64,000 nt of DNA, from the NCBI RefSeq assembly GCF_005239135.1, contig NZ_QKNX01000001.1:620001-684000 (forward strand), given 5' to 3'. This document shows positions 1 to 7,886 of the stretch, in pieces. This stretch comes from Natronomonas salsuginis (GTDB lineage: Archaea; Halobacteriota; Halobacteria; Halobacteriales; Haloarculaceae). The notes under the pieces were generated by a model. It saw only the letters and a list, made by a program, of their open reading frames with translations. It was not told the origin of the DNA and did not search any database. Numbering within the stretch: position 1 is the stretch's first letter; the number at the start of each line of letters is the position of its first letter. The translations under genes were made by a program, and so were the position numbers.

Positions 1-1781
1 TTGCGCTGATCGATTTTACCTATGGACCGATTTTTTGGGTGGACATCATATACGGGTACACGTTGATCACGATTGCGATGGTTCTCTTGCTCCGCCTTGT
101 TTTCCAATCTGATTATCTGTACACCGACCAGTCGGCACTCCTCCTCGTAGGAATCGTCACACCTTTGCTCGGGAACGTCGCCGATAACTTTTTCTGGGCG
201 TCAAACGTTCTCATTGACCCAACGCCGTATGCATTCACGGTGACCGGCCTCACGTTCGGGTACGCTCTCTTTCGCCGACAGCTGTTCGATCTCGTCCCCG
301 CAACCCGACAGCTCGGCCGAAACGCAGCTATCAGCCAGCTCGACACGGGGGTCGTGATCGTGGACAACGCCCGCCGCATCGTCTACGCCAATGGGGCTGC
401 TGTCGACGTGATCGGCTGCGAACGTGCTGATGTACTCGGCCACGATATTCGGTCACTCGTCAACAGCACCGTGATTGATTTCGAGACTGAAGACGCCCTT
501 GCGGAACTCGAAATCGACGCGAACGTCTACGAAGTCAGAACCTCACCGATCACCGACCAGATTGACCGTCAGATCGGCCACACGTTCATCATCAACGACA
601 TCACCGACAGAAAGCGGCGGGTACGGGAACTGGCTGAGCAACGTAATGAACTTGCTACTGTCAACGAACTGAACGCTGTCATTCGTGGCGTCAACCAGGC
701 ACTCGTTTCGGCGTCCAGCCGGGAAGCTGTCGAACGCGCCGTCTGCGAGCGGATCGCCGATTCCGAACTCTACCGGACCGCCTGTGTCGCCGATGTCACC
801 ACGTGGACAGGCAAGGCCGATCGCTGGCTCGTCGCAGGAGATCAGGTCGATCTGTCCCCCCCTACTCTTGATGATGATTACATTGAAAACGGGGCACTCG
901 AACGGAGCGAAAAGCAGACTATAGCACCCGAGTCGACGACCGGGGACGGTACCTGGGCAATTATTCCTGTCGTCTACGGCCGTACTGTGCATGGGGTCCT
1001 CGGCTTCTACACCGACCGCGGGAAAATTAGCGACCGTGAGCGAGCGGTCCTTGGTGAACTCGGCGAAATCGTCGGCTACGCTCTCAATTCCGCCGAGGTG
1101 CGCCAACTCCTCTCGGCCGAGGCAGTTACCGAGGTCGAACTGGAGAGTACTGACGATAGCGACTCGCTCATTTTCGTGTCGATTGCCGCAGAGTGCCACC
1201 TCGAACTCGCAGGTCTCGTTCCGGGGGGTGAGGCGGGTCACGTCGCCTATCTCCGCCTCGAGGATGGCGACATCTCGATGGTCGCCGACGAACTCGAGCA
1301 ATCGGGCGAAGTGCGAGTAATCCACGATGGCGAGACAGACGGGGTCCTCGAATGGCAGACAAGAGGCGACACACTCCTCGGAATGCTCGTCGGCATCGGC
1401 GCGAACGTCCAGCATGCCACTGTCGAGGATGGTCGTGCCAGCTACACCCTCGAAATCGCTTCCGAGTCGAACGTCAGAGCACTGGTCGACGCGGTCGAGA
1501 AGCAGTTCCCCGACACGTGGATAGTGGCGAAACGGGAACGCACTCATCCCGTCGAACGTGCCGACGAAATTTCCGAGCACAGTCTACAGAATCTCACGGA
1601 CCGGCAGGCGGAAGCGCTGGAAGCGGCCTATCGAGCCGGCTACTTCGGGTGGCCACGAGACTCCACGGCCGAGGAAGTTGCTGGCGTTCTTGACATTTCG
1701 GCATCGACCCTCCACGCCCACCTCAGGAAAGCCGAAAATCAGATCATGGCCGATCTGTTCGATCCAGAGGCTGCCGATTGA
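1..1781 (+). CDS. Membrane-tethered Bat-type transcriptional regulator (5' end outside window)
   Basis: The reading frame is open from the first bases of the window, so the gene starts upstream; 592 residues are visible. The N-terminal part has about three hydrophobic segments (visible residues about 15-34, 45-65 and 75-90) that resemble the 7TM sensor region found in haloarchaeal histidine kinases. A PAS domain follows (about 112-205, containing VIVDNARRIVYANGAA), then a GAF-like domain (about 222-367), a Bat sensor-like domain, and a C-terminal Bat/HTH_10 helix-turn-helix (about 531-580, containing LTDRQAEALEAAYRAGYFGW). No histidine kinase core is visible. The arrangement suggests a one-component regulator in which a membrane sensor is joined directly to a DNA-binding domain. 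The domain types are confident; ligand and targets are unknown. Confidence 0.85.
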   Translation, partial: ALIDFTYGPIFWVDIIYGYTLITIAMVLLLRLVFQSDYLYTDQSALLLVGIVTPLLGNVADNFFWASNVLIDPTPYAFTVTGLTFGYALFRRQLFDLVPATRQLGRNAAISQLDTGVVIVDNARRIVYANGAAVDVIGCERADVLGHDIRSLVNSTVIDFETEDALAELEIDANVYEVRTSPITDQIDRQIGHTFIINDITDRKRRVRELAEQRNELATVNELNAVIRGVNQALVSASSREAVERAVCERIADSELYRTACVADVTTWTGKADRWLVAGDQVDLSPPTLDDDYIENGALERSEKQTIAPESTTGDGTWAIIPVVYGRTVHGVLGFYTDRGKISDRERAVLGELGEIVGYALNSAEVRQLLSAEAVTEVELESTDDSDSLIFVSIAAECHLELAGLVPGGEAGHVAYLRLEDGDISMVADELEQSGEVRVIHDGETDGVLEWQTRGDTLLGMLVGIGANVQHATVEDGRASYTLEIASESNVRALVDAVEKQFPDTWIVAKRERTHPVERADEISEHSLQNLTDRQAEALEAAYRAGYFGWPRDSTAEEVAGVLDISASTLHAHLRKAENQIMADLFDPEAAD

Positions 1782-1858
1782 GCTCCCCCTCCAAGATGGG
1801 AGTTCCTGAGGTGACTCACTGGTGAGAGAAAACACACTTCGACGGGGGTAGATTGGAC

Positions 1859-2206
1859 TTACGAGTCTCCCCGTTCACGCCACGACAGTACGGCCCCGAT
1901 GAACAGAAACGCGGGGAGAATCGCGACGACGGGGGATGCGACACTGCCGACGAGGAACGGCGCCCCAACGATGAGTAGGATTGTAGTCGCAACGAGCCGA
2001 TACGATTCGCGATACAGGAGATAGATCGCGGGGAGTGTCACGAGGAACGCGGCCGCGGTCACGACGAGGATGCCTCCTCCGAGAAAGAGTCGCATGATGG
2101 CACTCGCGTTCTCGGGCGTACCGGTCATCTCCGAACCGAGCAGCACACCACCAACCCCTAATTGGGCAAGGAACCCGACAAACACCACCTGCCAGCTTCG
2201 GGGCAT
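1859..2206 (-). CDS. Small hypothetical membrane protein
   Basis: I do not recognise the family. The 115-residue product is almost entirely hydrophobic, with about four membrane segments, a short basic-acidic tail (WRERGDS) and no catalytic motif. An upstream in-frame start at 2305 would add 33 hydrophilic, Arg-rich residues. I chose the ATG at 2206 because a GGAG motif lies about 8 bases before it and the protein then begins just before the first membrane segment. It lies 95 bases downstream of the YPGSMW-repeat lipoprotein gene on the same strand, so the two may be co-transcribed. Its function cannot be inferred. Confidence 0.6.
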   Translation of the reverse strand: MPRSWQVVFVGFLAQLGVGGVLLGSEMTGTPENASAIMRLFLGGGILVVTAAAFLVTLPAIYLLYRESYRLVATTILLIVGAPFLVGSVASPVVAILPAFLFIGAVLSWRERGDS

Positions 2207-2301
2207 TATCGATAACGCTCCACGGCAGTAACGCCGAGCGCGAGTGGTTCGTGACCGGTCGGAGTAGCCATTTGCGAGGGTGCGTGTCTGTTCATGTGTT
2301 G

Positions 2302-3894
2302 TCAATCACGTCGGGCGGTAATCCGTGGAACGACGACCTGCATCATTGCTCGGGCATCGAGATACCAATTTTTCCAACTGATGATCGGGAACGGTATCGG
2401 CGGTTCTACTTCCTCCCCGTCAGTATTCCCACCGACGGATTCGAGCGGTGCTCGTTGCGTACCGACAGCCATCACGTGATCGTCCGGTGTCGCGCGTACG
2501 ATGTGTACGCCGACAGCCCAGGGTCCATTCCGGCCGCTGATCACGCCCGCGTACGTCTCGATGGCCGTCGGTTCGTCGATGATCGACGGCTCCGTTGGCC
2601 GCAACGATTCAGGCGCGTTGTCCGCAATCTCCGCGTCAAGAGCGAGATAACCCTCCCGCGAGAGCCGTTTCGGACCGTCGATCCATCGAACGTCGTCCAC
2701 ATCGGAAACGCCAGCATTTCCGAGGAGCGTTCGCGCGGTGTCGTCCGTTAGCAACGTTTTCGAATCCATCGAAACGATCGGGTTTGCTTCGGCGCCCCCG
2801 ATTGACGCCGACGGCGTGGAGAGTACGCCAAGATCGAATACGGCACCCCCAAGCGCGGCCGGGCGACCGTTCCTGAACAGCACTCCGTACCCGTCAGGAA
2901 ATTCCCAACTGAACAGTGCGTCCCCGACGCTCGCGACGGTCAGAGTTTGCACGTCGAACGTTTCTCCAGGCTCGACGGGACGTCCCCCGACGGCAGCGAG
3001 ATCCACGCCGAAGACGTCGGCGAACGACTGACTTTCCCGAAGGAACACGAGCGTCGGAGCCGCAACCCGCTCTTGCTCGTCGGACGACCCGGATGCGGTC
3101 ACAGAGCCCTCAGTCTGTGAGCGGGGGACCCACGTCCGCCCGGGATACCAGCCAGTCTCCGCGATCCACATACTTCCCGGATACCACTGGCTCCCCGGAT
3201 ACCACATGCTACCCGGATACCACATGCTACCCGGATACAGTTCTTCGTCCGTGAGCCACATGCTCCCCGGATAGAAGTTTCGTCCCGGGACTTCGAACGC
3301 GGTCACACCACCCAGTTCCTCGAGCCGTACGGTCTCTCGCTCGAGAGCGCCCCCGCTGAACACCGAAATCGGGCTCCCACTCGCCTCGGAACGCAATCCA
3401 GCGGGCGCGAGGAGCGCGATCGCGGCAGGATCGATCTCGACGTCCGACCCGAAGACTGAGACGGTCTGGTCGCCCGAATCGAGGTCGCTCCCGGATGTGA
3501 GCGTCGCACCGTCCCTGAGTTGTCCGCCGTTCAGATTCTTCACGTACTGCCCGACCGCCGTTCGTACCGCACCGTTCTCAGCGACTCCTTTTTCTCTGCT
3601 GTAAGAGGCGAAGTGACTGGTGACGGTGATTTCGAAGTCCCCGTTCAGCCCAGTTCGAGAGACGCTCGCGGAATCACGGGCTGTTTCACCCAGTAGCAGC
3701 CCTTCTTGATCGGAGGGCGGCAACTCGAGTGGGGTCGATTCGAATTGCTGTTTCGTCACGTCTGAGCAGCCGGCAAGCGACATCGCTCCGAGGACCGAAA
3801 GGCCGGAGAGGACGTCACGTCTACGGAATTCGATCGGGTTGAACACGTCAAACCAGCGTTCGGGGGTCGACTTGACTGTTGACGCTACGTACAT
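2302..3894 (-). CDS. Tat-type lipoprotein with YPGSMW tandem repeats
   Basis: This 530-residue protein has a twin-arginine signal (FRRRDVLSGL, residues 23-32), a hydrophobic stretch and a lipobox LAGC with Cys43, so it is probably exported folded and lipid-anchored on the cell surface. In the middle are six copies of a YPGSMW hexapeptide (residues 208-213, 220-243 as four adjacent copies, 250-255), including the variants YPGSQW and YPGRTW. The flanking parts are ordinary acidic haloarchaeal sequence without a motif I can name. The C-terminal section (residues about 400-500) weakly recalls haloarchaeal lipoprotein DUFs. The start is uncertain: ATG at 3894, or GTG at 3846, which gives a more typical short N-region. 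A TATA-like AT-rich motif lies at 3906-3914. Function unknown. Confidence 0.75.
   Translation of the reverse strand: MYVASTVKSTPERWFDVFNPIEFRRRDVLSGLSVLGAMSLAGCSDVTKQQFESTPLELPPSDQEGLLLGETARDSASVSRTGLNGDFEITVTSHFASYSREKGVAENGAVRTAVGQYVKNLNGGQLRDGATLTSGSDLDSGDQTVSVFGSDVEIDPAAIALLAPAGLRSEASGSPISVFSGGALERETVRLEELGGVTAFEVPGRNFYPGSMWLTDEELYPGSMWYPGSMWYPGSQWYPGSMWIAETGWYPGRTWVPRSQTEGSVTASGSSDEQERVAAPTLVFLRESQSFADVFGVDLAAVGGRPVEPGETFDVQTLTVASVGDALFSWEFPDGYGVLFRNGRPAALGGAVFDLGVLSTPSASIGGAEANPIVSMDSKTLLTDDTARTLLGNAGVSDVDDVRWIDGPKRLSREGYLALDAEIADNAPESLRPTEPSIIDEPTAIETYAGVISGRNGPWAVGVHIVRATPDDHVMAVGTQRAPLESVGGNTDGEEVEPPIPFPIISWKNWYLDARAMMQVVVPRITARRD
3130..3273 (-). repeat. In-frame 18-base repeats encoding YPGSMW
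   Basis: Six units of 18 bases encode the hexapeptide YPGSMW or a variant. Four are directly adjacent (3166-3237), one lies before them in the protein (3256-3273) and one after (3130-3147). Adjacent units are nearly identical in DNA (cggataccacatgctac on the plus strand), which points to recent slippage or unequal exchange. The outer copies have diverged. Confidence 0.95.
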
Positions 3895-3993
3895 AGTGTC
3901 TCAGAAATTTATGCGGTGACTAACGAAACGGACTGAGCTGTGCTCGGACTGGCGACTCTACACACGTAGCGTGGACACCGAGCGGTGGCCCCC

Positions 3994-4011
3994 TCACACG
4001 AGGACGTGTGA
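3994..4011. other. Perfect inverted repeat (hairpin)
   Basis: The arms tcacacg and cgtgtga flank a four-base loop (agga). It sits in the lipoprotein/tRNA-Ala intergenic region. It may be a transcript-end structure or an operator; neither can be told from sequence. Confidence 0.5.
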
Positions 4012-4241
4012 TACGCTGGATGTTATGTCCGACCATATCGCAATCGACACTCCGATTTTCGACCGATTGGTCCGTTGGAAATACTGCCACCGGACGAGTC
4101 GGGCGAGCAAAACAGCTCAAAGGATACCGCACGACTAGAGGCGCGCTCGATACTCTCCTCACCGTCGGTGTACCCGACCGGCAACAGGATACGACTAATG
4201 CGTGATTGAGGAAACAAAACCACCTGAACCTTTTGCTGCTA

Positions 4242-4255
4242 TGGACTCGCCGGGA
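4242..4255. repeat. Partial copy of tRNA-Ala 3' end (possible attachment-site scar)
   Basis: The 14 bases tggactcgccggga are identical to the last 14 bases of the tRNA-Ala gene (plus-strand 4325-4338), in the same orientation and 83 bases away. Duplication of a tRNA 3' end is the usual footprint of an integrase-mediated insertion, but the repeat is short and no integrase gene is nearby. Confidence 0.4.
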
Positions 4256-4259
4256 CTGA

Positions 4260-4278
4260 GCGAAGCCGAAGGCTTCGC
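4260..4278 (-). terminator. Hairpin downstream of tRNA-Ala
   Basis: The arms gcgaagcc and ggcttcgc form a perfect 8-bp stem with a three-base loop. It lies 47 bases beyond the 3' end of the minus-strand tRNA gene. A role in transcript ending or processing is only an inference; no T-tract follows directly. Confidence 0.35.
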
Positions 4279-4324
4279 GAGGGTCGGCGAGGCCACGACT
4301 GACCGAACGAAGTGAGGGAAGAAG

Positions 4325-4396
4325 TGGACTCGCCGGGATTTGAACCCGGGGCCTCTCCCATGCCAAGGGAGTGATCTACCGCTGATCTACGAGCCC
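4325..4396 (-). tRNA. tRNA-Ala (anticodon GGC)
   Basis: Read on the minus strand, the 72-base gene folds as a full cloverleaf. The acceptor arm is GGGCTCG/CGAGTCC with discriminator A. The anticodon stem CTCCC/GGGAG encloses loop TTGGCAT, giving anticodon GGC for alanine. The T-loop is GGTTCAAATCC. CCA is not encoded, as is usual in haloarchaea. Confidence 0.95.
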
Positions 4397-4426
4397 TCGA
4401 TTGCAAGCGTTAGTATCCCGAGACGA

Positions 4427-4437
4427 TTCATAAACCC
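4427..4437 (-). promoter_or_regulatory. TATA-like box for tRNA-Ala
   Basis: On the minus strand the motif reads gggtttatgaa and lies about 31-41 bases before the first base of the tRNA, the expected place for an archaeal TATA box. Confidence 0.5.
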
Positions 4438-4564
4438 ATCGAAGCGGCGGGGCCCGTGCGTATTCCTCGCACTCGAATACAACTACGCTTGCAGTAGCCC
4501 AAATCGACCGAGTTAGCGATCAGGCTCCGTTACACTCAAACACCCACCCCCGGTATTGTGGAGT

Positions 4565-4981
4565 ATGAGCACGGAGCACGAGCAGCGAACCGTTCGATGT
4601 CTGGTGGCGAAAGTCGGCCTCGACGGCCACGACCGGGGGGCCCACGTCATCGCGCGGGCGTTCCGCGATGCGGGATTCGAGGTCATCTACTCGGGGCTAC
4701 ACAAATCGCCGGACGACATCGTACAGGCGGCCGTCCAGGAGGACGTCGACGTCCTCGGCATCTCGATCCTCTCGGGGGCGCACGACACGCTCGTCCCGCG
4801 GGTTCTCGACGGACTTCACGAGTACGACGCCCTCGACGACACGCTCGTCCTCGTCGGCGGGATCATCCCCGACGACGACCGCGAGGAACTCTACGAGGCC
4901 GGCGTGAGCGAAATCTTCGGCCCCGGCGCTTCGATGGAGGAGACGATCGAGTTCGTCCGCGAGAACGCACCCAAGCGATAG
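4565..4981 (+). CDS. mcmB: Methylmalonyl-CoA mutase, cobalamin-binding subunit/domain
   Basis: The 138-residue protein matches the stand-alone C-terminal B12-binding domain of methylmalonyl-CoA mutase. It has the DxHxxG motif (GLDGHDRGAHV) that supplies the lower-axial histidine to cobalamin, and the later VGGIIP and GPGAS turns of the flavodoxin-like fold. The enzyme interconverts (R)-methylmalonyl-CoA and succinyl-CoA. In haloarchaea the catalytic subunit is encoded separately, and it is not in this window. I chose ATG 4565 over an upstream TTG at 4556. The stop codon is followed immediately by the ATG of meaB, so the two genes form an operon, which supports the assignment. Confidence 0.93.
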   Translation: MSTEHEQRTVRCLVAKVGLDGHDRGAHVIARAFRDAGFEVIYSGLHKSPDDIVQAAVQEDVDVLGISILSGAHDTLVPRVLDGLHEYDALDDTLVLVGGIIPDDDREELYEAGVSEIFGPGASMEETIEFVRENAPKR

Positions 4982-6025
4982 ATGTCCGAGGACACGCTCA
5001 TCGACGAACTGTTGGGCGGTAAACACCGAGCGCTCGCCCGCGTGATCACGAAGATCGAGAACCGCTCGCCCGGCTATCGTGAGCTCGTTTCACAGTTACA
5101 CGAGCACACGGGCAACGCCGAAGTCATCGGCATCACGGGCTCGCCGGGAGCCGGCAAATCGACGCTCGTCGACAAGATGGCGGCCGCCTACCGCGAGCGC
5201 GGCGAGACGGTCGGCGTCATCGCAATCGATCCCTCCTCACCCTTCACCGGCGGGGCCGTCCTGGGCGATCGGATCCGGATGGCGTCGAACGTCGGCGACA
5301 TGGACGTCTTCTTCCGATCGATGTCCGCGCGGGGCTCGCTCGGCGGGCTTTCGACCGCGACAACGGACGCGGTGAAGGCGCTCGACGCGTTCGGCAAGGA
5401 CAAGGTCATCGTCGAAACCGTCGGCGCCGGCCAAAACGAGATCGAAATCGTCAAGACCGCGGACACCGTCGCGGTGTTGGTGCCGCCGGGATCGGGTGAC
5501 GACATCCAGATGCTCAAAGCGGGGATCCTCGAGATCGCCGACATCTTCGTCGTCAACAAAGCCGACATGGACGGCGCGGACCGGACGGTGATGGAACTGC
5601 GCGAGATGGTCGGGATGCGCGACGCGTCGCCGATGGCCGGCCACCACGGTGCGGACGTCTTCGACCACGGACCCGAGGAGGGCGAGGAGGACGACGAGGG
5701 ATGGAAGCCGGCGATCGTCGAAACGATCGCGAAAACCGGGGAGGGGATCGAGGGGTTCCTCGACACCGTCGATGAGCACGTCGCGTGGCTCGTCGAGAGC
5801 GGCGAGTTGGAAGCGCAGACCAGACAGCGCTACGAGGCCGAGATCAAGACGCTCCTCAGGGAGGACACGGCGTCGCTTCTCGAGGATGAGCTGTCGACCC
5901 GCGGCGGCCTCGACGCGTACGTCGACCGGGTGGTGGCGCGAGAGACGGACCCCTACGCCATCGCCGACGAGCTCATGGGTCCGTTGGAGGACTGTGTAGC
6001 GGAAGAACGCGAGCGTCGGGACTAG
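4982..6025 (+). CDS. meaB: Methylmalonyl-CoA mutase-associated GTPase MeaB
   Basis: The 347-residue protein is a G3E-family P-loop GTPase of the MeaB/ArgK group. Walker A is GSPGAGKSTL (about residue 55), the switch region contains IAIDPSSPFTGGAVLGDR, and the base-recognition motif is NKAD (FVVNKADMDG). MeaB proteins guard methylmalonyl-CoA mutase, gating cobalamin loading and rescuing the inactivated enzyme. An acidic insert (EEGEEDDEGW) is a typical halophilic adaptation. The start codon directly abuts the stop of the B12-binding subunit gene, so translation is probably coupled. It is convergent with the receiver-GAF gene, with one base between the stop codons. Confidence 0.95.
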   Translation: MSEDTLIDELLGGKHRALARVITKIENRSPGYRELVSQLHEHTGNAEVIGITGSPGAGKSTLVDKMAAAYRERGETVGVIAIDPSSPFTGGAVLGDRIRMASNVGDMDVFFRSMSARGSLGGLSTATTDAVKALDAFGKDKVIVETVGAGQNEIEIVKTADTVAVLVPPGSGDDIQMLKAGILEIADIFVVNKADMDGADRTVMELREMVGMRDASPMAGHHGADVFDHGPEEGEEDDEGWKPAIVETIAKTGEGIEGFLDTVDEHVAWLVESGELEAQTRQRYEAEIKTLLREDTASLLEDELSTRGGLDAYVDRVVARETDPYAIADELMGPLEDCVAEERERRD

Positions 6026-6026
6026 C

Positions 6027-7052
6027 TCAGGAGAGTTCGATCGAAACCGGCGTGGTCGACGGCGGTTCGCGATCGAGTAGTTCCGCGATCGCGACGAGTT
6101 CCTCGCGGATATCGTCGCCGTCATCGAGCATCGCTACGGCGGACCGGAGGCGGGTCCGCGCCGTGGCGACGGTTTCGCTCTGGTCGCGAGCCCATTCGCT
6201 CGTCAGTTCGTGACCGAGCCAGTCGCCGAGCAGTTCGACGAACGCGCGTTCCCAGCCCGTGAACTCGGTCCGATCGCCGCGGTCACAGAAACAGAGCGTT
6301 CCGTATCGACGCCCGCCGACGTACACCGGAGCCCCAATGTACGAGGAGAATCCGCCGGCATCGCTGGTGTCGACACCCCCGGTGACGGCGACGATGCCGT
6401 TCCCCTCGACGGTCAGATCGCCGATATTGTCGGAGAGCGGCACCCCATGGGCGGTATCGAACGGCAAGTCTCTCTCGACGGTTTCGACGAGTATCTCGAC
6501 GGGGTCCTCCGAATCGGTGTCCTCCGAAACCAGCGCGCCGTACTCGACCTCGAGCGTCTCACAACCGAGCTCACAGAGCGATTCGATCGGCGTCGAGACG
6601 CTGTCGATGACCGTCCGAGTCAGCTGTCTGAGCGCAAATTCGCGCCGCTGTACCGCCTCTTCGGCGCGGTACCTCGCGGCGAGGTTCTCAATCCGGTTCG
6701 CGAGGACGTGCCACTGATCGGATCCCCGCCGCTTTCGGAAGTAGTCGGTCACGCCCTCCGAAACCGCGTCGCTCGCGATCTCTTCGCTCCCCCGGGCGGT
6801 GAACAGGATGAACGGGACGTCTGGGTCCATCTCTCGGACGTATCGGAGCAGTTCCAGGCCGGTCATCTGTGGCATGTGATGGTCGCTCACGATGCAGTCG
6901 ATCCGTCCGGTCTCGACTGCGTCGAGTGCGTCGTTCGGGTCGGTCTCGACCCGGATGACGAACTCCTCGCGAAGCTCGCCGAGTTGGTCCGCCATGAGAT
7001 CGGCGAGGGAGGGGTCGTCGTCGACGAGTAGCACGCGCGTGGGACCGGCCAT
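6027..7052 (-). CDS. Response regulator receiver protein with GAF domain
   Basis: The 341-residue protein starts with a CheY-like receiver domain (about residues 5-120). It has the acidic pocket VDDDPS, the phospho-acceptor Asp in IVSDHHMPQMTG, and the conserved Thr/Ala (LFTARG) and aromatic region (YFRKRRG). A coiled linker and a GAF-like domain (about 150-290) follow, containing GAPVYVGGRRYGTLCF. The C-terminal 50 residues are helical. There is no HTH or histidine kinase core, so output is probably through protein interaction. No partner kinase lies next to it. The signal is unknown. Confidence 0.88.
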   Translation of the reverse strand: MAGPTRVLLVDDDPSLADLMADQLGELREEFVIRVETDPNDALDAVETGRIDCIVSDHHMPQMTGLELLRYVREMDPDVPFILFTARGSEEIASDAVSEGVTDYFRKRRGSDQWHVLANRIENLAARYRAEEAVQRREFALRQLTRTVIDSVSTPIESLCELGCETLEVEYGALVSEDTDSEDPVEILVETVERDLPFDTAHGVPLSDNIGDLTVEGNGIVAVTGGVDTSDAGGFSSYIGAPVYVGGRRYGTLCFCDRGDRTEFTGWERAFVELLGDWLGHELTSEWARDQSETVATARTRLRSAVAMLDDGDDIREELVAIAELLDREPPSTTPVSIELS

Positions 7053-7122
7053 ATTCGAACCCCGATTTGTGAAAAGATAATCCTTCCGCCCGAATCGGCG
7101 TCCTGAACGACTGGTTCTACGA

Positions 7123-7710
7123 CTAGACGTATCGCTCCTCGTTCCAGGGATTCGCCGTCGTCGAGTAACCGCGTTTCTCCCAGTAGCCGCGCTCGGCGTC
7201 GATCAGGAACTCGACACCGGAGAGCCACTTGGCACCCTTGTACGCGTACTTGTGCGGCGTGACGACGCGAAGCGGTCCGCCGTGGTCCCCTGGGAGCGAT
7301 TCGCCGTCGAGTTCCCACGCCACGAGGACTTCCTCTCGGAGGCAATCGGACAGCGGCAGATCCGTCGCGTAGCCGTCGTGTGCGTGAAACAGCACGTGGA
7401 CGGCGTCGTCGTGAACGCCAGCGCGCTCGGCGAGAGTGGGAAACGGGACGCCGTCGAAGACACAATCGAAGCGCGACCACCCGGTTACGCAGTGAAAGTC
7501 CTGGCGCTGGCGCTCGCTTTCGAGCTGTTTGAGCTCGTCGAGCGACAGGGAGAGTTCGTCGTCGACTGCACCCCACACGTCGAGCGTCGAATCGGCCGGA
7601 ACGGACGGTGTCTCTCCCTTCGAGAGAACCGGAAAATGCGATGTTTCTCGCTGTCCGGGCGGTAGTCGCTCGTCGCCGAACTCCTCGTACAGCCCCGTGA
7701 CATCTCTCAT
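7123..7710 (-). CDS. Sulfite oxidase-like molybdopterin-dependent oxidoreductase
   Basis: The 195-residue protein belongs to the SUOX/YedY molybdopterin-binding fold. It carries the Cys that ligates molybdenum in FHCVTGWS, the surrounding WSRFDCVFDGVPF, and the cofactor-contacting stretch GDHGGPLRVVTPHKYAYKGA. No Tat signal is visible at the chosen start, so it is probably cytoplasmic, unlike bacterial MsrP. The substrate is unknown; relatives reduce oxidised sulfur compounds or oxidise sulfite. An in-frame TTG at 7836 would add 42 residues but runs through the likely promoter region, so I chose ATG 7710 (MRDVTGLYEEFG). It is divergent from the ribbon-helix-helix gene at 7887. Confidence 0.85.
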   Translation of the reverse strand: MRDVTGLYEEFGDERLPPGQRETSHFPVLSKGETPSVPADSTLDVWGAVDDELSLSLDELKQLESERQRQDFHCVTGWSRFDCVFDGVPFPTLAERAGVHDDAVHVLFHAHDGYATDLPLSDCLREEVLVAWELDGESLPGDHGGPLRVVTPHKYAYKGAKWLSGVEFLIDAERGYWEKRGYSTTANPWNEERYV

Positions 7711-7852
7711 ACGCCGGTCTACGTCGGCCAGCAGGTAGACCTGTCGTTCCGTCAGCGGGTTCGTCCGATCGGACAAAACAGGTGGTAAATGCGAAAATAT
7801 CCTTCCGGTGTACCGCAACGAATTTATTCGGTGCAAAAACCCCTCGACAGGG

Positions 7853-7859
7853 TTAAATA
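7853..7859 (+). promoter_or_regulatory. TATA-like box for the ribbon-helix-helix gene
   Basis: ttaaata lies 28-34 bases before ATG 7887, the spacing expected for a leaderless archaeal transcript. Confidence 0.5.
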
Positions 7860-7886
7860 CCCCATCCCCGAAATCCGGATGTTCCG

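Larger units (their letters stand above)
3895..4324. other. Intergenic region, no gene supported
   Basis: About 430 bases separate the lipoprotein gene from tRNA-Ala. Open frames here overlap each other on both strands and have no recognisable product. The region holds a 7-bp perfect hairpin (3994-4011), a second hairpin with an 8-bp stem (4260-4278), and a 14-base copy of the tRNA-Ala 3' end (4242-4255). Confidence 0.6.

Noticed and set aside
543-1580. Long open frame antisense to the Bat-type regulator
   Set aside because: The high GC content opens antisense frames. It has no recognisable domain, and the plus-strand frame carries clear PAS, GAF and HTH features.
3130-3273. Short tandem repeats as a CRISPR-like array
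   Set aside because: The units are 18 bases, in frame within a gene and mostly without spacers, so they are protein repeats.
3920-4366. 148-codon minus-strand frame through the tRNA-Ala gene
   Set aside because: It runs across a real tRNA gene and has no protein-like features.
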